64,000 nt of DNA from Plasmodium malariae (Eukaryota > Apicomplexa > Aconoidasida > Haemosporida > Plasmodiidae), in contig NC_041782.1 of the NCBI RefSeq assembly GCF_900090045.1, positions 1,017,001 to 1,081,000 on the forward strand, read 5' to 3'. The notes below the pieces were generated by a model. The model saw nothing but the letters and a program-made list of their open reading frames with translations, was not told the DNA's origin and made no database searches. A program made the position numbers and the translations under genes. Below are positions 1-11,300 of this stretch, one piece after another; the first letter of the stretch is position 1, and every line of letters starts with the position of its first letter.

Positions 1-595
1 TATTTCTTTGGCATTTTTTTTTCTATCTCTACAAAAGAACCGTATTCCTCTGCACAAATGGTATATCCTTTTCTATTTTCATGTTACTACTAACTTCTAC
101 GACATTTCTACTTACATCATACAACTGTACTTTTCTTTGTTTTACTATTTTATTTTATTTTTTTTTTTTTAAATTATATTCAAATTTTTAATTGTACAAC
201 ATTTTATCGTCGTTCTTTACGGAATATTTTTTTGTTTTATCAACAGACAGTTTTCTGTGTCATTATTTTCGCTGCAATTATTAGAATCTTTCGATATTCA
301 TTTCACTAAATAATTCCTGGCTGCATCTATTTTTATTATGTGAAAAGTTCTTTTCTTTTTTAAATTGACCTTTTTGAACCATATACACTTTTTATATAAC
401 TGTGGAACTGATTCCACTAGTAGATGTATGTTCATATTGCTAAATTCTTTACTAAGTCCTTCTTTCTTTTCTTTTCTTTTTCTTTTTTCAACATCTTCAT
501 CACTTGTGCAATGTCATTTTCCTTCTTTCCTTAATCATAATTTTTTGATTTTTATTTTACCGCTTATTCCTAGCTTTCCTTTCCCCCCTTCTCGT
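1..595 (-). other. Coding-like sequence downstream of ADA2, unassigned
   Basis: The minus strand here is purine-rich like Plasmodium coding DNA, but no frame stays open throughout. A 45-codon ORF starts with ATG at 435 and stops at 298 (begins MNIHLLVESVPQ). Other short open stretches look protein-like, for example ICAEEYGSFVEIEKK near 15-60. These could be a decayed or frameshifted ADA2 C-terminus, or small first exons of a neighbouring minus-strand gene leaving the window on the left. I could not link them with consistent splice phases, so no gene is called. Confidence 0.3.
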
Positions 596-3500
596 CTACT
601 TCTTCTTCTTCTTCCATGTCTTTTTCTTCAACGTTATATGAACCTTTGTCATTTTTACATCTTCCTTCTTCATTAGTAGTAATGTTTCTTTTTTTTTTAT
701 ACCGTTTTTTTTTGAGGGGCTCCATAAATTTTCTGAACTTTTGGGATCCAGATCATCATCCTTGGTGCTGATGTTATCAGAATCCTTTGACATTAACAAG
801 GAATATGCCCCTTTTTCTTCTTTTTCTTTTTTTATTTTTCTGTCTCTACATTTTTTATCTTTTGTTACTATTACTGTTCCCTCCCCTTCGGTATTTATAA
901 TAGTACCTTTTGTATTTTTCTCCTTGTCTATTAAGTATGATTGTTCATATTCATCGGATTTATCAAAAGTTTGATTAGGTAATATAGAATCTTTATTTGT
1001 TATGTTACCATTAAAATTTTTATTAAAATTACCTGAAACTGAATTTTCCTTCAAAGATGAGTTCGTTTCCACTGTTTCATGCGTATGAAGGATATCACCA
1101 ATTTTAGTGTTCTCATTTGATAAAGTATTCATTGTACACTGAATGTTACTAAAACTGTTATCGTTAATGTTATCGTTAATGTTATCGTTAATGTTATCGT
1201 TAATGTTATCGTTAATTTTATCGTTAATGCTATCGTTAATGCTATCGTTAATGTTATCGTTAATGTTATCGTTAATGTTATCGTTAATGTTATCGTTAAT
1301 GTTATCGTTAATGTTATCGTCAATGTTATCGTCATTGTTATCGTTAATGTTATCGTCATTGTTATCGTCATTGTTATCGTCATTGTTATCGTTAATGTTA
1401 TCGTTAATGCTCTTGTTGCTGTTCTTATTATTGTTATTACTGTTACTGCTATTGTTACGACTATTGTTATTACTGCTATTGTTATTATTACCATCATTCT
1501 CATCATTAGCATTATTATTATCGTTACCTTCATTATTGTTTCCGCTATTACTCTTATCGTGATTTGCATTATTATTTCCACTATTTCCACCACTTTGTGC
1601 ATCCATTTCCACATTTTCAGTTCTGCTATACGAACTGACATCAAAATTATTTCTGAGGTTTTTTCTTTTATCTTCTGTTTTTCTCATGTACGTATTATTC
1701 TTACCATTATTATTTGTATTATTATTTATTAGGTCATCTTTATGGTTTATATCAAAACTTAGAAAAAAGTCATACAACTGACCGACCTTGTATCCTTTCA
1801 ATTTTAACTCATTAATATCTTTTAACACATTTAAATTACTATTACATATTTCCATTATTAATAATCTTTTAATTAATAAAAAGAATAAAATAGGAAGTTT
1901 CATATTTTTACAAAATTCTACTTCTTTTTCATTTAACAAATCAAGAGCTAAAAAGGTATCTATATTTAATTTTTTACCATCTTCGATTTCTTCATCCTCT
2001 TTTTGTTTTATTTTATATTCTTTTTTTGTATTTTTTAAACATTTAGTTGGTATTTTTTCACACGTTTCTTGTTGTTTCATAGCCTCTTTAGCTCTTCTAT
2101 TTTTTTCTATTTCATACTCTTGAACTTGTTCAATATTTTGAAGACCTAAAGTTTTCCATTCTTGTAATTTCGTTAACCTTTGACGCAGTTTCTGTTCCTC
2201 TAGCAAGAGCTGAATAAAATATTCGTGATGTTGAGGAGAATGAAATCGTGATAATGGTTTTAAAGCAGTATATAATTCTTTTTCTTCTTTGGTTCTCTTC
2301 TTATCTTTTTGCATTTGTGATTTGGTGTCTAATAATCCTCTTTCAATGACAGTTCTCTTTCTATAAATTCTTTCATCTAATTTAGAATTATATATTTCTA
2401 AAACTTGTAACTTTAATTCTTTTTGTTGAGGTAAATCTGATTCTTTAAATTCCATATCTGCAAGTAAAAGCTCTGCATCATTATCATATTCAATATCAAA
2501 ATCTCCTCTTAATGGCCAATAACCAATAATTTGTGTTCTATTATTTTTTTTAGATTTCGGTTGTACATAATCATCATTTTCATTAATGTTCTTTTCTACA
2601 ACATGCTCTATATCATACGGATTACCATCCGGTTTAATAAGTAACCTTTTATTATCAGGTAAAGGTGCACAACTTGATTTTAAATAATAATTACAATAAT
2701 GATTTTCACATTCTCTATCTGTCTTTGGAATCTTAGCAGCTGAATTTACCAGGTCAGCTACTTGTTCCCAGTTACCAAAACCATATTTACTTATTCCATC
2801 TAATAATAATAATTCTTCTTCTGCGCTCCAATTTAATTTATATAATGGGAAATCATACTTGGGGATAGGTATATAATTATGATAATTAAAATGTTGACAT
2901 TTATCTGATTTCATTTCTTTTCCGCTACTAAAACAGTGAACACACAAATCAAAATCAACACATTCTGCACACCTTATACGAATAGTATGTGTTATATCTT
3001 TATTACATATATCACAATGGTAATTACTATCGAATATATCTTCTTCCATAACTCCTTCCGCTGATATATTATTATTATTGCCATAATTGTTACCCCCATT
3101 GTTGCTATAATTATTGCTATTATTATTACTATTCATATTATTACCACTACTATTAAACATGTCTGTTGCACTTCCTTTAACATGTGATACATTATTGTTC
3201 ATTCTTTGCATATCATTTATATTTTCCATTAATTCGTAATTATTACTTCCTCCCATTATATTGACCTTGGACATATGTGGGTACATCTGAGAAGCACCCT
3301 GTTTAAATGGGAAATTCATTTGTTGCACAGACATATTTTGCACATTATGCATGTTTTGTATGTGTTGCACGTTTTGTGCATTTTGTACATTTTGCATGTG
3401 CTGCTGTTGATGCATATGTGCCATATTCTGCATATGCTGCTGTTGTTGATTCTGCTGCAAATATGGAACATTATGCTGCTGCAATTGCGGCATGCCCTGT

Positions 3501-6500
3501 TTCTGTTGATGTAAATGTAATGGTGCTATATTCTGTTGCTGATGATGTAACATATTTTGCTGCTTCTGCTGCTGCATGAACAATTGTTGTGGTGTTAGCT
3601 GACATTGTTGAAGCATATATTGGTGTTGCATGTAAGGGTTATACATCCATTCGTAAGGTACTTGTTGATGTGGCACATGTTGAGGAGCTGAAGCGTTTGT
3701 TCTTTGTAACATAGGGGATTGCTGTTGATACATATGAACAGGAGCACTATGAATAAACTGCTGCATATTCTGTTGCATATTCTGTTGCATATTCTGCTGT
3801 ATATTCTGCTGTATATTCTGTTGATTTAAAGAAGCGTGCGATGATAGGATATGACTTGACTGTCTATTATTAATTGAACCAGATATACTTGTTGTGTTCA
3901 TCGTTTTCTGCGTTGGCATTATTTGCTGCTGAACACCCTGTTGGTGTTGAAATAATTGTTGACTCTTTTGTTGATTTGATGATGACGATGGTTGTAATAA
4001 CTGTTGCGAATTTTGTTTATTTGACATTAAAAGTGATACATTTTGCTGCTGACCGGGTAATGTGTTACTATTATTACTATGTTGTTGTATATTTTGCACA
4101 TTTGAATTTACATTGTGAGATAAATTATTACTGTTCTGCGTCGATAAGTTATTATGTTGATGTTGTTGTTGATTAGTTAAACCTTGAACTTGGTTCTGCT
4201 GAGAGGGATTATTCAGAGTATTGTTGTTACTGTTACTACTACTGCAGTTATTATTATTACTGTTGTTATTTGCACTATTCATTTGTACAGAAGTGTTATT
4301 ACTTTTATATGGAAATTTCAAAGACATGGAATTTACATGACTTGAGGAATTATTATTTGTAATTGATGATATATTTGAACTGTTGATATTTTTTTGAGAA
4401 TTATTATTATTATTACTGTTCGATGGATCTACTGTATTCATTACTTGTCTTGTCATTTTTTGAGAAATAGGATTATTATTATTCCTTTGTTCAGGTGAAT
4501 TCAATGATAATATTTGTGGCATTTTTAGTATAGACATATTTGACTGTTTGTGTACTCCTTGTTGATTTGAATACTTTGGTTGATGGTTTTGCTGTTGTAT
4601 CAAGTTATATTGCTGTAAATTTTGTTGATGCAATAAATGTTGTAAGTGCATTTGTTGTTGTATTTGAAATTGATGATGTAAATGATTCGGCATAAAATTC
4701 GCAGGTACATTATTATTTCCACTATTATTAATGTTATGTTGTTGCATGATATTCATTTTATTGTCAATCTGGTTTTGTGAAGATGGTATCATATTATTAT
4801 ATTGATTTTGTTTATGTTTTAATAATTGTGATGATTGTTTTATTTCCTGTGTATTATCAGACGATTCATAATTCATATTATTATTCTGTGTTCCATGGCT
4901 TCGCATATTTCCAACGGGTGGTGCCATTCCCCCACCCATAAAGGAATTTGGAAAATTCATTAACTGATTTACTGAGGCACTGTTCATTCTGTTGTTACCT
5001 AACATCCCTCCCCCCTGGGCCATGCTATTCACATTATTTTTTGTATTTTGACTACTATTCATGTAATTCATATAATTTAAATTATTACTACTATTACTGT
5101 TACTATTGATATAACTATTACTATTATTATTCATATCTATGCCTGCTCCACCACCACCTCTATTAATAACACTATTTGGTGTATTTCTGTAAATGCTACC
5201 CATTTTATTTTCTGAAATGAAAAATGGATTTTCCTGTTTACCAACATACATCGTGTTAGTTTTATTATTATCATTATTATATATGTTATTTTCATTACTA
5301 CCAAAAACGTTGTCAACGCAATTATTATTAATCATACTGTTTGTATTTTCCTCATGGTTGTTATTATACATGTGATTCGGATCACCCATTTTAATGTCAT
5401 TCATATTGGTACCATTGTCACTACTACTTGCTTTGTTGTTTATATTCTTACTGTTCTTATCTACGTAGCTCTGGTCATTTAATATGTATTCATTTAACAC
5501 ACTGTTATTAGCTAAATCGTTCCCATTGCTACCTATATTGGTACTGCCATTGTTTTTGCCCCTATTTCGATTCTCTTCATCATCCTCCTGGATGTAGAAG
5601 CCACTACCTCCTCTATTATTGTTATTATTGTTGTTGTTATTGCTGCTGTTGTTATCGTCATTGTTATCACCACTTCCACTGTTTCCACCCATTCCACTGT
5701 TATTATTTCCTGAGCTATTGTTTCCTTCATAGTTCTTAGAATTATTATTACTATTACCCCTACAATTATTGCCTGAATTGTGCCCAGAATAATTATTGCT
5801 ACTACTGCTGTTCTTATTGTTTCCCTCTCCTCCTCCGTTGCTGCTGCAAGAAAATACAAAATCCTTATAACATTTCATGACATTCCCAATATCAATACCA
5901 TTTCTGTCAAATATGGGTATACACAGGAAGAAGTCTCGTCTATTACTATGAAAACATTTTTTATTTAATTTACGTTTCCAATAATAAGAGAACAGTAACT
6001 TGCCTAAATTATTTTTATCAGCCTTTTTCGAATAAAACACTCTCTTTCTATTTAAAATAATAACTATATCTGTTTTTTTGTTAAGTATAACTTTTGTAAA
6101 GTCTAGGAAATTTGATCTACTTTTAACGTGTCTAAAAAAGCTTCTACATTTGTACAAAACCCTATGGAATTTTTGGAAATATTCATTATTAACATAAATG
6201 TTAATCCTTTTATTATTACCTCTACAATTAGCTATTTTACTATTATATAAGTAGTACTTTTTCAACTTTGTCATCACTTTTAAACAGTCTTCTTCTCCTT
6301 CATCATTTTTTCCCTTTACCTTTGTCACCTTGTCAAAGGAACAAATGCAGTAATTTATACTATTTCGTTCTGAATATTTATATAAAATGCACTTACATGC
6401 AATTAATGTTTTCTTTCCTGTGTGTACTTCTGTACTTCTACTGAAGTTATTCAAAGGACGGACAAATACAGTGTACTCTGCATTCTTCGTATTACTACAT

Positions 6501-8386
6501 TTTTCATAGCACACATTACAATGATAATGATAGTCATAACTATGGTCATCGTAATAACTATGGTCATCGTTACAACTATAATCATCGTCATAATAATAAT
6601 CATCGTCATAATAATAATAATAATCTTTTCCTTTATAATTATTAACGGTATACTTACTTCTAAAAAGGCTGAATGTATTTTTAACGCTGTTACGACATAA
6701 TAACCTCAACGTACTACTCTTTTTTACATTAAAATTATTATTAAAATTACATGTAAGGAAATCGTACTTTGCAAAATGGTCTGTGTTCATCATGAAATTA
6801 GTGTATGTCTCAGTACATGAATTAAAAAGGGGACACTCTTCATTTATACCATAACTTAACATTTCTCTCTTATATACATAATTGTTATTTATTATTACTT
6901 TAACAAGGATTTGGGTAAATAAATTATTGCATTTACACAAATCACTAGATAACATAAATTTATCCATTATAATAAAATATTTTATTAATTTTTTAATTTC
7001 ACCATATGACATAAAGGTTTTACCATTTCTCACACTGTTACTATATTTGTTATATATACGGAAAAAACATTTTGCAATTTTTTTTAATAAATCGCTTATA
7101 TTAATTTTTCCTTTTTGAAATTCATTTGTATTTACATTTCCTTGCTTCCAGTTAAAATTATTAACGGAATTGTTCAAAAATAAACTCTTAAAAAAACTGC
7201 TCATGTTAAGGCAATCCCAGTTGCAACTCATGGTAAAACTCTTACTAGGATAGTTACTTAAATTTTTATTATATCCCTTGGTATTTGTTACCCTACTCCT
7301 TCTATTCACTAAAATACAAGGTCTATTATATGAAAATAAATTTTTACCCGAATAGGTCATCTGCTCCTCTTCTTTAAGAATTATATTAAAATAAAAATCT
7401 TTCATCAATTTAACTAATGCACAGATATAATGCACCATTTCAGCTTGTTTCATTTCGCTTAAAACAATAAATAAATTGTCCTTTGTATCATTCATTTGTA
7501 TACTTTTCATAAAGAACGAAACATTAGCATGGAGATTTGAAACATCCCATTCTTTGTACCTCATTAATTTCTTACTAGTTAACATACGTTTGCCACTTAC
7601 GTTAAACTTTAATATGTTCTCAAAAATAGTGTTTTGTATTATATTGTTAAAACTATTAACTAAATTCTTCCACAAAAAATAATCAGAAATATAATTATTA
7701 AAAATGCACATAGCACCTTTATTATTTGACAAAAATGTACTACTACTATTTACGTCATCTTTTCTGCTTTTTTTTCTTACGGCGTACTTTTTTCTCTTAA
7801 TAGGTTTATTTTTTATTTTATTTTTTTTAACCTTCTTACTTTTTACTTCTACCCCGTATTTACTACCTATATTTATATTTTTTACATCACCAATGGAAAA
7901 TTTTTTACCTTCCCTATAACACCCATGAGTGTACTCTGGCTGATTGTTTATTTTACAATGTTTATATTTTATCCCGTAATATTCTTCATTATATATATGT
8001 TTGGTATTATTAAAAATGTCATTATTTGCTAACGGTCTCATCACATATTTATTCTCAAGGAATTTTTTGGATATACGTAAATTTTTACTATTATCATCAT
8101 TATTGTTACTACAACTACTACTCTTATTATTGTAATTATAATTATTGTTACTATTACTGGTATGTGATAACTTGCACTTATTCTTATTTTTTAACTCAAC
8201 TGAAATTAACCTTTTCACATGTTCCGTTAATAATATTTCAACTAGCACAGCTTTAAGGAGTTGCTGATTAAAGCTCAATAATAGCTCATCTCCATATTCA
8301 ATAATGGAACTAAATGTGCGGGGGGCTCTTTCATACGTTATTGTTGTACATGGACATAATTCATCATATTTAAATGTATTATTCAT
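596..8386 (-). CDS. ADA2: Transcriptional coactivator ADA2 (SAGA/GCN5 adaptor)
   Basis: Single-exon ORF of 2596 aa starting at ATG 8386. ADA2 is the adaptor that links the GCN5 histone acetyltransferase to the SAGA-type complex in the nucleus. Seen in order: a long N-terminal region of low complexity; N/Q-rich tracts (about residues 900-1760); a ZZ zinc finger (CDIC...CAEC...CVHC, about 1789-1835); a SANT/Myb domain (LNWSAEEELLLLDGISKYG, about 1845-1890); the ADA2 middle block (EYDNDAELLLADMEF and KLDERIYRKRTVIERG, about 1950-2000); and a SWIRM-like helical domain near 2115-2205. A 12-bp minisatellite encodes (NDNI)n at about 2325-2410. Only the ZZ-SANT-ADA2-SWIRM part is conserved in other eukaryotes; the rest is typical of Plasmodium orthologues. 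The last 25 or so codons may be in the wrong frame (see findings). Confidence 0.95.
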   Translation of the reverse strand: MNNTFKYDELCPCTTITYERAPRTFSSIIEYGDELLLSFNQQLLKAVLVEILLTEHVKRLISVELKNKNKCKLSHTSNSNNNYNYNNKSSSCSNNNDDNSKNLRISKKFLENKYVMRPLANNDIFNNTKHIYNEEYYGIKYKHCKINNQPEYTHGCYREGKKFSIGDVKNINIGSKYGVEVKSKKVKKNKIKNKPIKRKKYAVRKKSRKDDVNSSSTFLSNNKGAMCIFNNYISDYFLWKNLVNSFNNIIQNTIFENILKFNVSGKRMLTSKKLMRYKEWDVSNLHANVSFFMKSIQMNDTKDNLFIVLSEMKQAEMVHYICALVKLMKDFYFNIILKEEEQMTYSGKNLFSYNRPCILVNRRSRVTNTKGYNKNLSNYPSKSFTMSCNWDCLNMSSFFKSLFLNNSVNNFNWKQGNVNTNEFQKGKINISDLLKKIAKCFFRIYNKYSNSVRNGKTFMSYGEIKKLIKYFIIMDKFMLSSDLCKCNNLFTQILVKVIINNNYVYKREMLSYGINEECPLFNSCTETYTNFMMNTDHFAKYDFLTCNFNNNFNVKKSSTLRLLCRNSVKNTFSLFRSKYTVNNYKGKDYYYYYDDDYYYDDDYSCNDDHSYYDDHSYDYHYHCNVCYEKCSNTKNAEYTVFVRPLNNFSRSTEVHTGKKTLIACKCILYKYSERNSINYCICSFDKVTKVKGKNDEGEEDCLKVMTKLKKYYLYNSKIANCRGNNKRINIYVNNEYFQKFHRVLYKCRSFFRHVKSRSNFLDFTKVILNKKTDIVIILNRKRVFYSKKADKNNLGKLLFSYYWKRKLNKKCFHSNRRDFFLCIPIFDRNGIDIGNVMKCYKDFVFSCSSNGGGEGNNKNSSSSNNYSGHNSGNNCRGNSNNNSKNYEGNNSSGNNNSGMGGNSGSGDNNDDNNSSNNNNNNNNNRGGSGFYIQEDDEENRNRGKNNGSTNIGSNGNDLANNSVLNEYILNDQSYVDKNSKNINNKASSSDNGTNMNDIKMGDPNHMYNNNHEENTNSMINNNCVDNVFGSNENNIYNNDNNKTNTMYVGKQENPFFISENKMGSIYRNTPNSVINRGGGGAGIDMNNNSNSYINSNSNSSNNLNYMNYMNSSQNTKNNVNSMAQGGGMLGNNRMNSASVNQLMNFPNSFMGGGMAPPVGNMRSHGTQNNNMNYESSDNTQEIKQSSQLLKHKQNQYNNMIPSSQNQIDNKMNIMQQHNINNSGNNNVPANFMPNHLHHQFQIQQQMHLQHLLHQQNLQQYNLIQQQNHQPKYSNQQGVHKQSNMSILKMPQILSLNSPEQRNNNNPISQKMTRQVMNTVDPSNSNNNNNSQKNINSSNISSITNNNSSSHVNSMSLKFPYKSNNTSVQMNSANNNSNNNNCSSSNSNNNTLNNPSQQNQVQGLTNQQQHQHNNLSTQNSNNLSHNVNSNVQNIQQHSNNSNTLPGQQQNVSLLMSNKQNSQQLLQPSSSSNQQKSQQLFQHQQGVQQQIMPTQKTMNTTSISGSINNRQSSHILSSHASLNQQNIQQNIQQNMQQNMQQNMQQFIHSAPVHMYQQQSPMLQRTNASAPQHVPHQQVPYEWMYNPYMQHQYMLQQCQLTPQQLFMQQQKQQNMLHHQQQNIAPLHLHQQKQGMPQLQQHNVPYLQQNQQQQHMQNMAHMHQQQHMQNVQNAQNVQHIQNMHNVQNMSVQQMNFPFKQGASQMYPHMSKVNIMGGSNNYELMENINDMQRMNNNVSHVKGSATDMFNSSGNNMNSNNNSNNYSNNGGNNYGNNNNISAEGVMEEDIFDSNYHCDICNKDITHTIRIRCAECVDFDLCVHCFSSGKEMKSDKCQHFNYHNYIPIPKYDFPLYKLNWSAEEELLLLDGISKYGFGNWEQVADLVNSAAKIPKTDRECENHYCNYYLKSSCAPLPDNKRLLIKPDGNPYDIEHVVEKNINENDDYVQPKSKKNNRTQIIGYWPLRGDFDIEYDNDAELLLADMEFKESDLPQQKELKLQVLEIYNSKLDERIYRKRTVIERGLLDTKSQMQKDKKRTKEEKELYTALKPLSRFHSPQHHEYFIQLLLEEQKLRQRLTKLQEWKTLGLQNIEQVQEYEIEKNRRAKEAMKQQETCEKIPTKCLKNTKKEYKIKQKEDEEIEDGKKLNIDTFLALDLLNEKEVEFCKNMKLPILFFLLIKRLLIMEICNSNLNVLKDINELKLKGYKVGQLYDFFLSFDINHKDDLINNNTNNNGKNNTYMRKTEDKRKNLRNNFDVSSYSRTENVEMDAQSGGNSGNNNANHDKSNSGNNNEGNDNNNANDENDGNNNNSSNNNSRNNSSNSNNNNKNSNKSINDNINDNNDDNNDDNNDDNINDNNDDNIDDNINDNINDNINDNINDNINDNINDSINDSINDKINDNINDNINDNINDNINDNSFSNIQCTMNTLSNENTKIGDILHTHETVETNSSLKENSVSGNFNKNFNGNITNKDSILPNQTFDKSDEYEQSYLIDKEKNTKGTIINTEGEGTVIVTKDKKCRDRKIKKEKEEKGAYSLLMSKDSDNISTKDDDLDPKSSENLWSPSKKNGIKKKETLLLMKKEDVKMTKVHITLKKKTWKKKKK
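1154..1409. repeat. 12-bp minisatellite inside ADA2
   Basis: About 20 tandem copies of a 12-bp unit (plus strand gttatcgttaat, with small variants), adjoining looser N/S/D-rich triplet repeats up to about 1560. The unit length keeps the ADA2 frame and encodes NDNI repeats. Antisense frames are also stop-free, giving spurious LSLM and TLTI ORFs. Confidence 0.9.
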
Positions 8387-11300
8387 TATATAATTAAAAA
8401 AAAAAGTAAAAGAAAAATAATAAATGGTTCTGTGTTACAAGTATGCTTAAGTATGAATATATATATATTTATATATTTATAACGTAACTCCTTTCAACTA
8501 TTTTCTTCTTTATTGCTATTTTTTTTTATTTTTTTTTTTGATTTTTTCTTTTTGTTATAGTAATCTATATTCTGTGCTTTCAATTTGTTACACTTAATAA
8601 AAAACAAACCAAAAAAAGAAGACCTGGTTATTTGCTACAATAAATTTTGCTATGTTTCCCCGTAGTATATATTTCACTAAGTATTAATACTTAAGCTCTT
8701 TTTTTTTTTTTTTTATTTATATAATATTTTAACTTTTAAATGTGCAACTAAAATAATAATTAAGTGGGAACGTAAAACAAATTGAAATAAAGTTACTTCA
8801 ATTATTATTTGTCCATAAAATTATAAAAAAACGATTATGTTAAATATAAAAAGAAAAAAAAAAACTCATTAAACATCACTGTTTTGTAAAATTCGTATAA
8901 ATCAGTATAATTATTTCTATAATTATGCTATAAACAAATATATAAATTTATGTATATATATATATATATAAATATAAATATATTTTTTTTTTTTTTTACA
9001 ATTTCCAACGTAAAATATTTTTTGTTTTCTTCAAATAGGTACTTAATTTATAATGTTCTTTCATCATCAAAAAATATATATAATATGCAGAAAGGAAAGA
9101 AAAATTTTATGCTATATTTACATTATAATATAAATATATATAAAATATATATATATACATATATACATTAAATATATTTTAAATGTACATGTATGATATT
9201 TATATATATACATACTATTTATACATGTATAATAACTTACTAATTTTCTTCATTTATTTATTGCATTCTTTTACGTAAATTCATAAAATATAAGATGCAT
9301 AAGATTTAATATTTAAATTATTCATATTTTTTAATTTATAATTTTTCTTTAAATTAAACATAAAAGTATATTCTGAATGAAAACAAAATCTTAAGTTCAA
9401 AATATATAAATATTTTTTTTTTCATAAAGTGCAAGTTAAAATAGGTATATCAAAAAAAAAATATTAAGGGCATTTGTTATATATTATAAATAATGACATA
9501 TATACACAGCATATATATAATATATATATTTATATATATGCAAAATTATTATTTATCTGTAAAATTGAGTATGAATGGATGTGAAAAGAGTAAAAAAGGA
9601 ATAACGAATTTGTTAATATGGCTTAATAATTTTCTTAAATAGTAAAATTACAAAAATTCTTAAAATATATTGTGCTGCATAATTAAAATTCCACATTTAT
9701 ATATGCGCAATTAAATGTACTTATACTGTAAGTACTGTTATACTATATTGTGTATACGTACATTTAAATATATATATTATATATATATATTATTTATTTA
9801 TGCATATATATATTAACGTATGTATCAATGTATCAGCATATACTACATAACACAATAAGAATAATATTATATAACTCTGTAGCATATACCTATTATATAA
9901 TATATAACAAAATTTAAAACAGTATTATTTTTTTATACATAATCATTTTAATTGTTCCGCCAAAAGAAATTTATGGGAAAAACAAAACTTCTTTTATATA
10001 AAATTATCATTTTCAAATATTTAAATAAATTAATAAAATGTAATTTTTTCCGTTTTAATTTTTTATTTTAAAAAAATATGGAATAATAAGGGGGCGTAAG
10101 ATATTTTAAATGGAATATATATATTTTTTTTTCCTTTTATTTATAAACACAAATAAATATACAAATTTATATTTTTATATATGCATATATATACCTTTAC
10201 GCATTTAAAAAATGATATATAAAAAATGCTTATTCAAAGAATATTCTTTTATTATGCATATTCAGGAACATCTAATTGTTTCTTTTCTTTTAAAATTTTT
10301 CAATAACATACAGAATACCATAAAAAAAAAAAAAAAAAAGGCAATATAACAGAACGGTGTAATATGTTTTTGTGTTCAAGTAAACATCCTAAATATACAA
10401 ACAAATACACATGTACATATATTAAATGTATATTTAAACATGAAATAAAAAATGGATATGAAAGTTTCATTTTTAGAAAAATATGACATAAACTTAAAAA
10501 AAGGTTCACAAAATAATAGTAATAATCATAAAAGTATACAAATATAATATCTTATAGAGACTAATAAAATTGTATGAACATTTTCTGTGAGTCTCATCTG
10601 CATTTAAACGTACATCACATGCGTACATGTATGTATACATGTGTATGTAGATACAAATATAATATTATAGTGAATTAGACGAATGCATAAATAACATATG
10701 TAGATAGCATTTCTTTGAAAACTTTATAAAGTTTAGAAACAAAATTATAAGAGTATTAAACATTTATTTAGAAAAATCATTTGAACAAATTAGAATAATC
10801 TAATTTACAATAGAACAAACGAACAAAAAAAAAAAAAAAAAAAAAAAATTATCGAATATTTTAAAATTTTCAATTATAAGGTTCAAACATTAAGAGGGGT
10901 AAGATAGAACGTTATTAAAAGGTATATGTATATATGCCTCCCATATATAAAAGAATCAACAAAATTCAAGTCTGTACATTATGTGTATACCTAATAAAAT
11001 TAACAGACACATCAAATAAAAAAATTAATCAAAAATTGCTCTGTTCGAAGTAAATGCAAAAATACAATAAGAAAAAAACATATGCAATGACAGCGTCACA
11101 ACCAAGTTTAAAATTTAAGATTATATATATATGATAAAACATCTAAAACATCAGCGTATAAAAACAAATATATGTACAACATGATGAATATTAATAACAG
11201 CTTAACACTCGAATCAATTGATGCAATTCCTATAAAATATGTACACAAAAAAATTATGCAAATGCTTGTGAAATCAATCAAAATTTTATCCTATGTTTCT

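Noticed and set aside
1129..1644. Long ORFs on both strands through the ADA2 repeat (TLTI, LSLM repeats)
   Set aside because: They are alternative-frame translations of a 12-bp array inside the conserved ADA2 frame.
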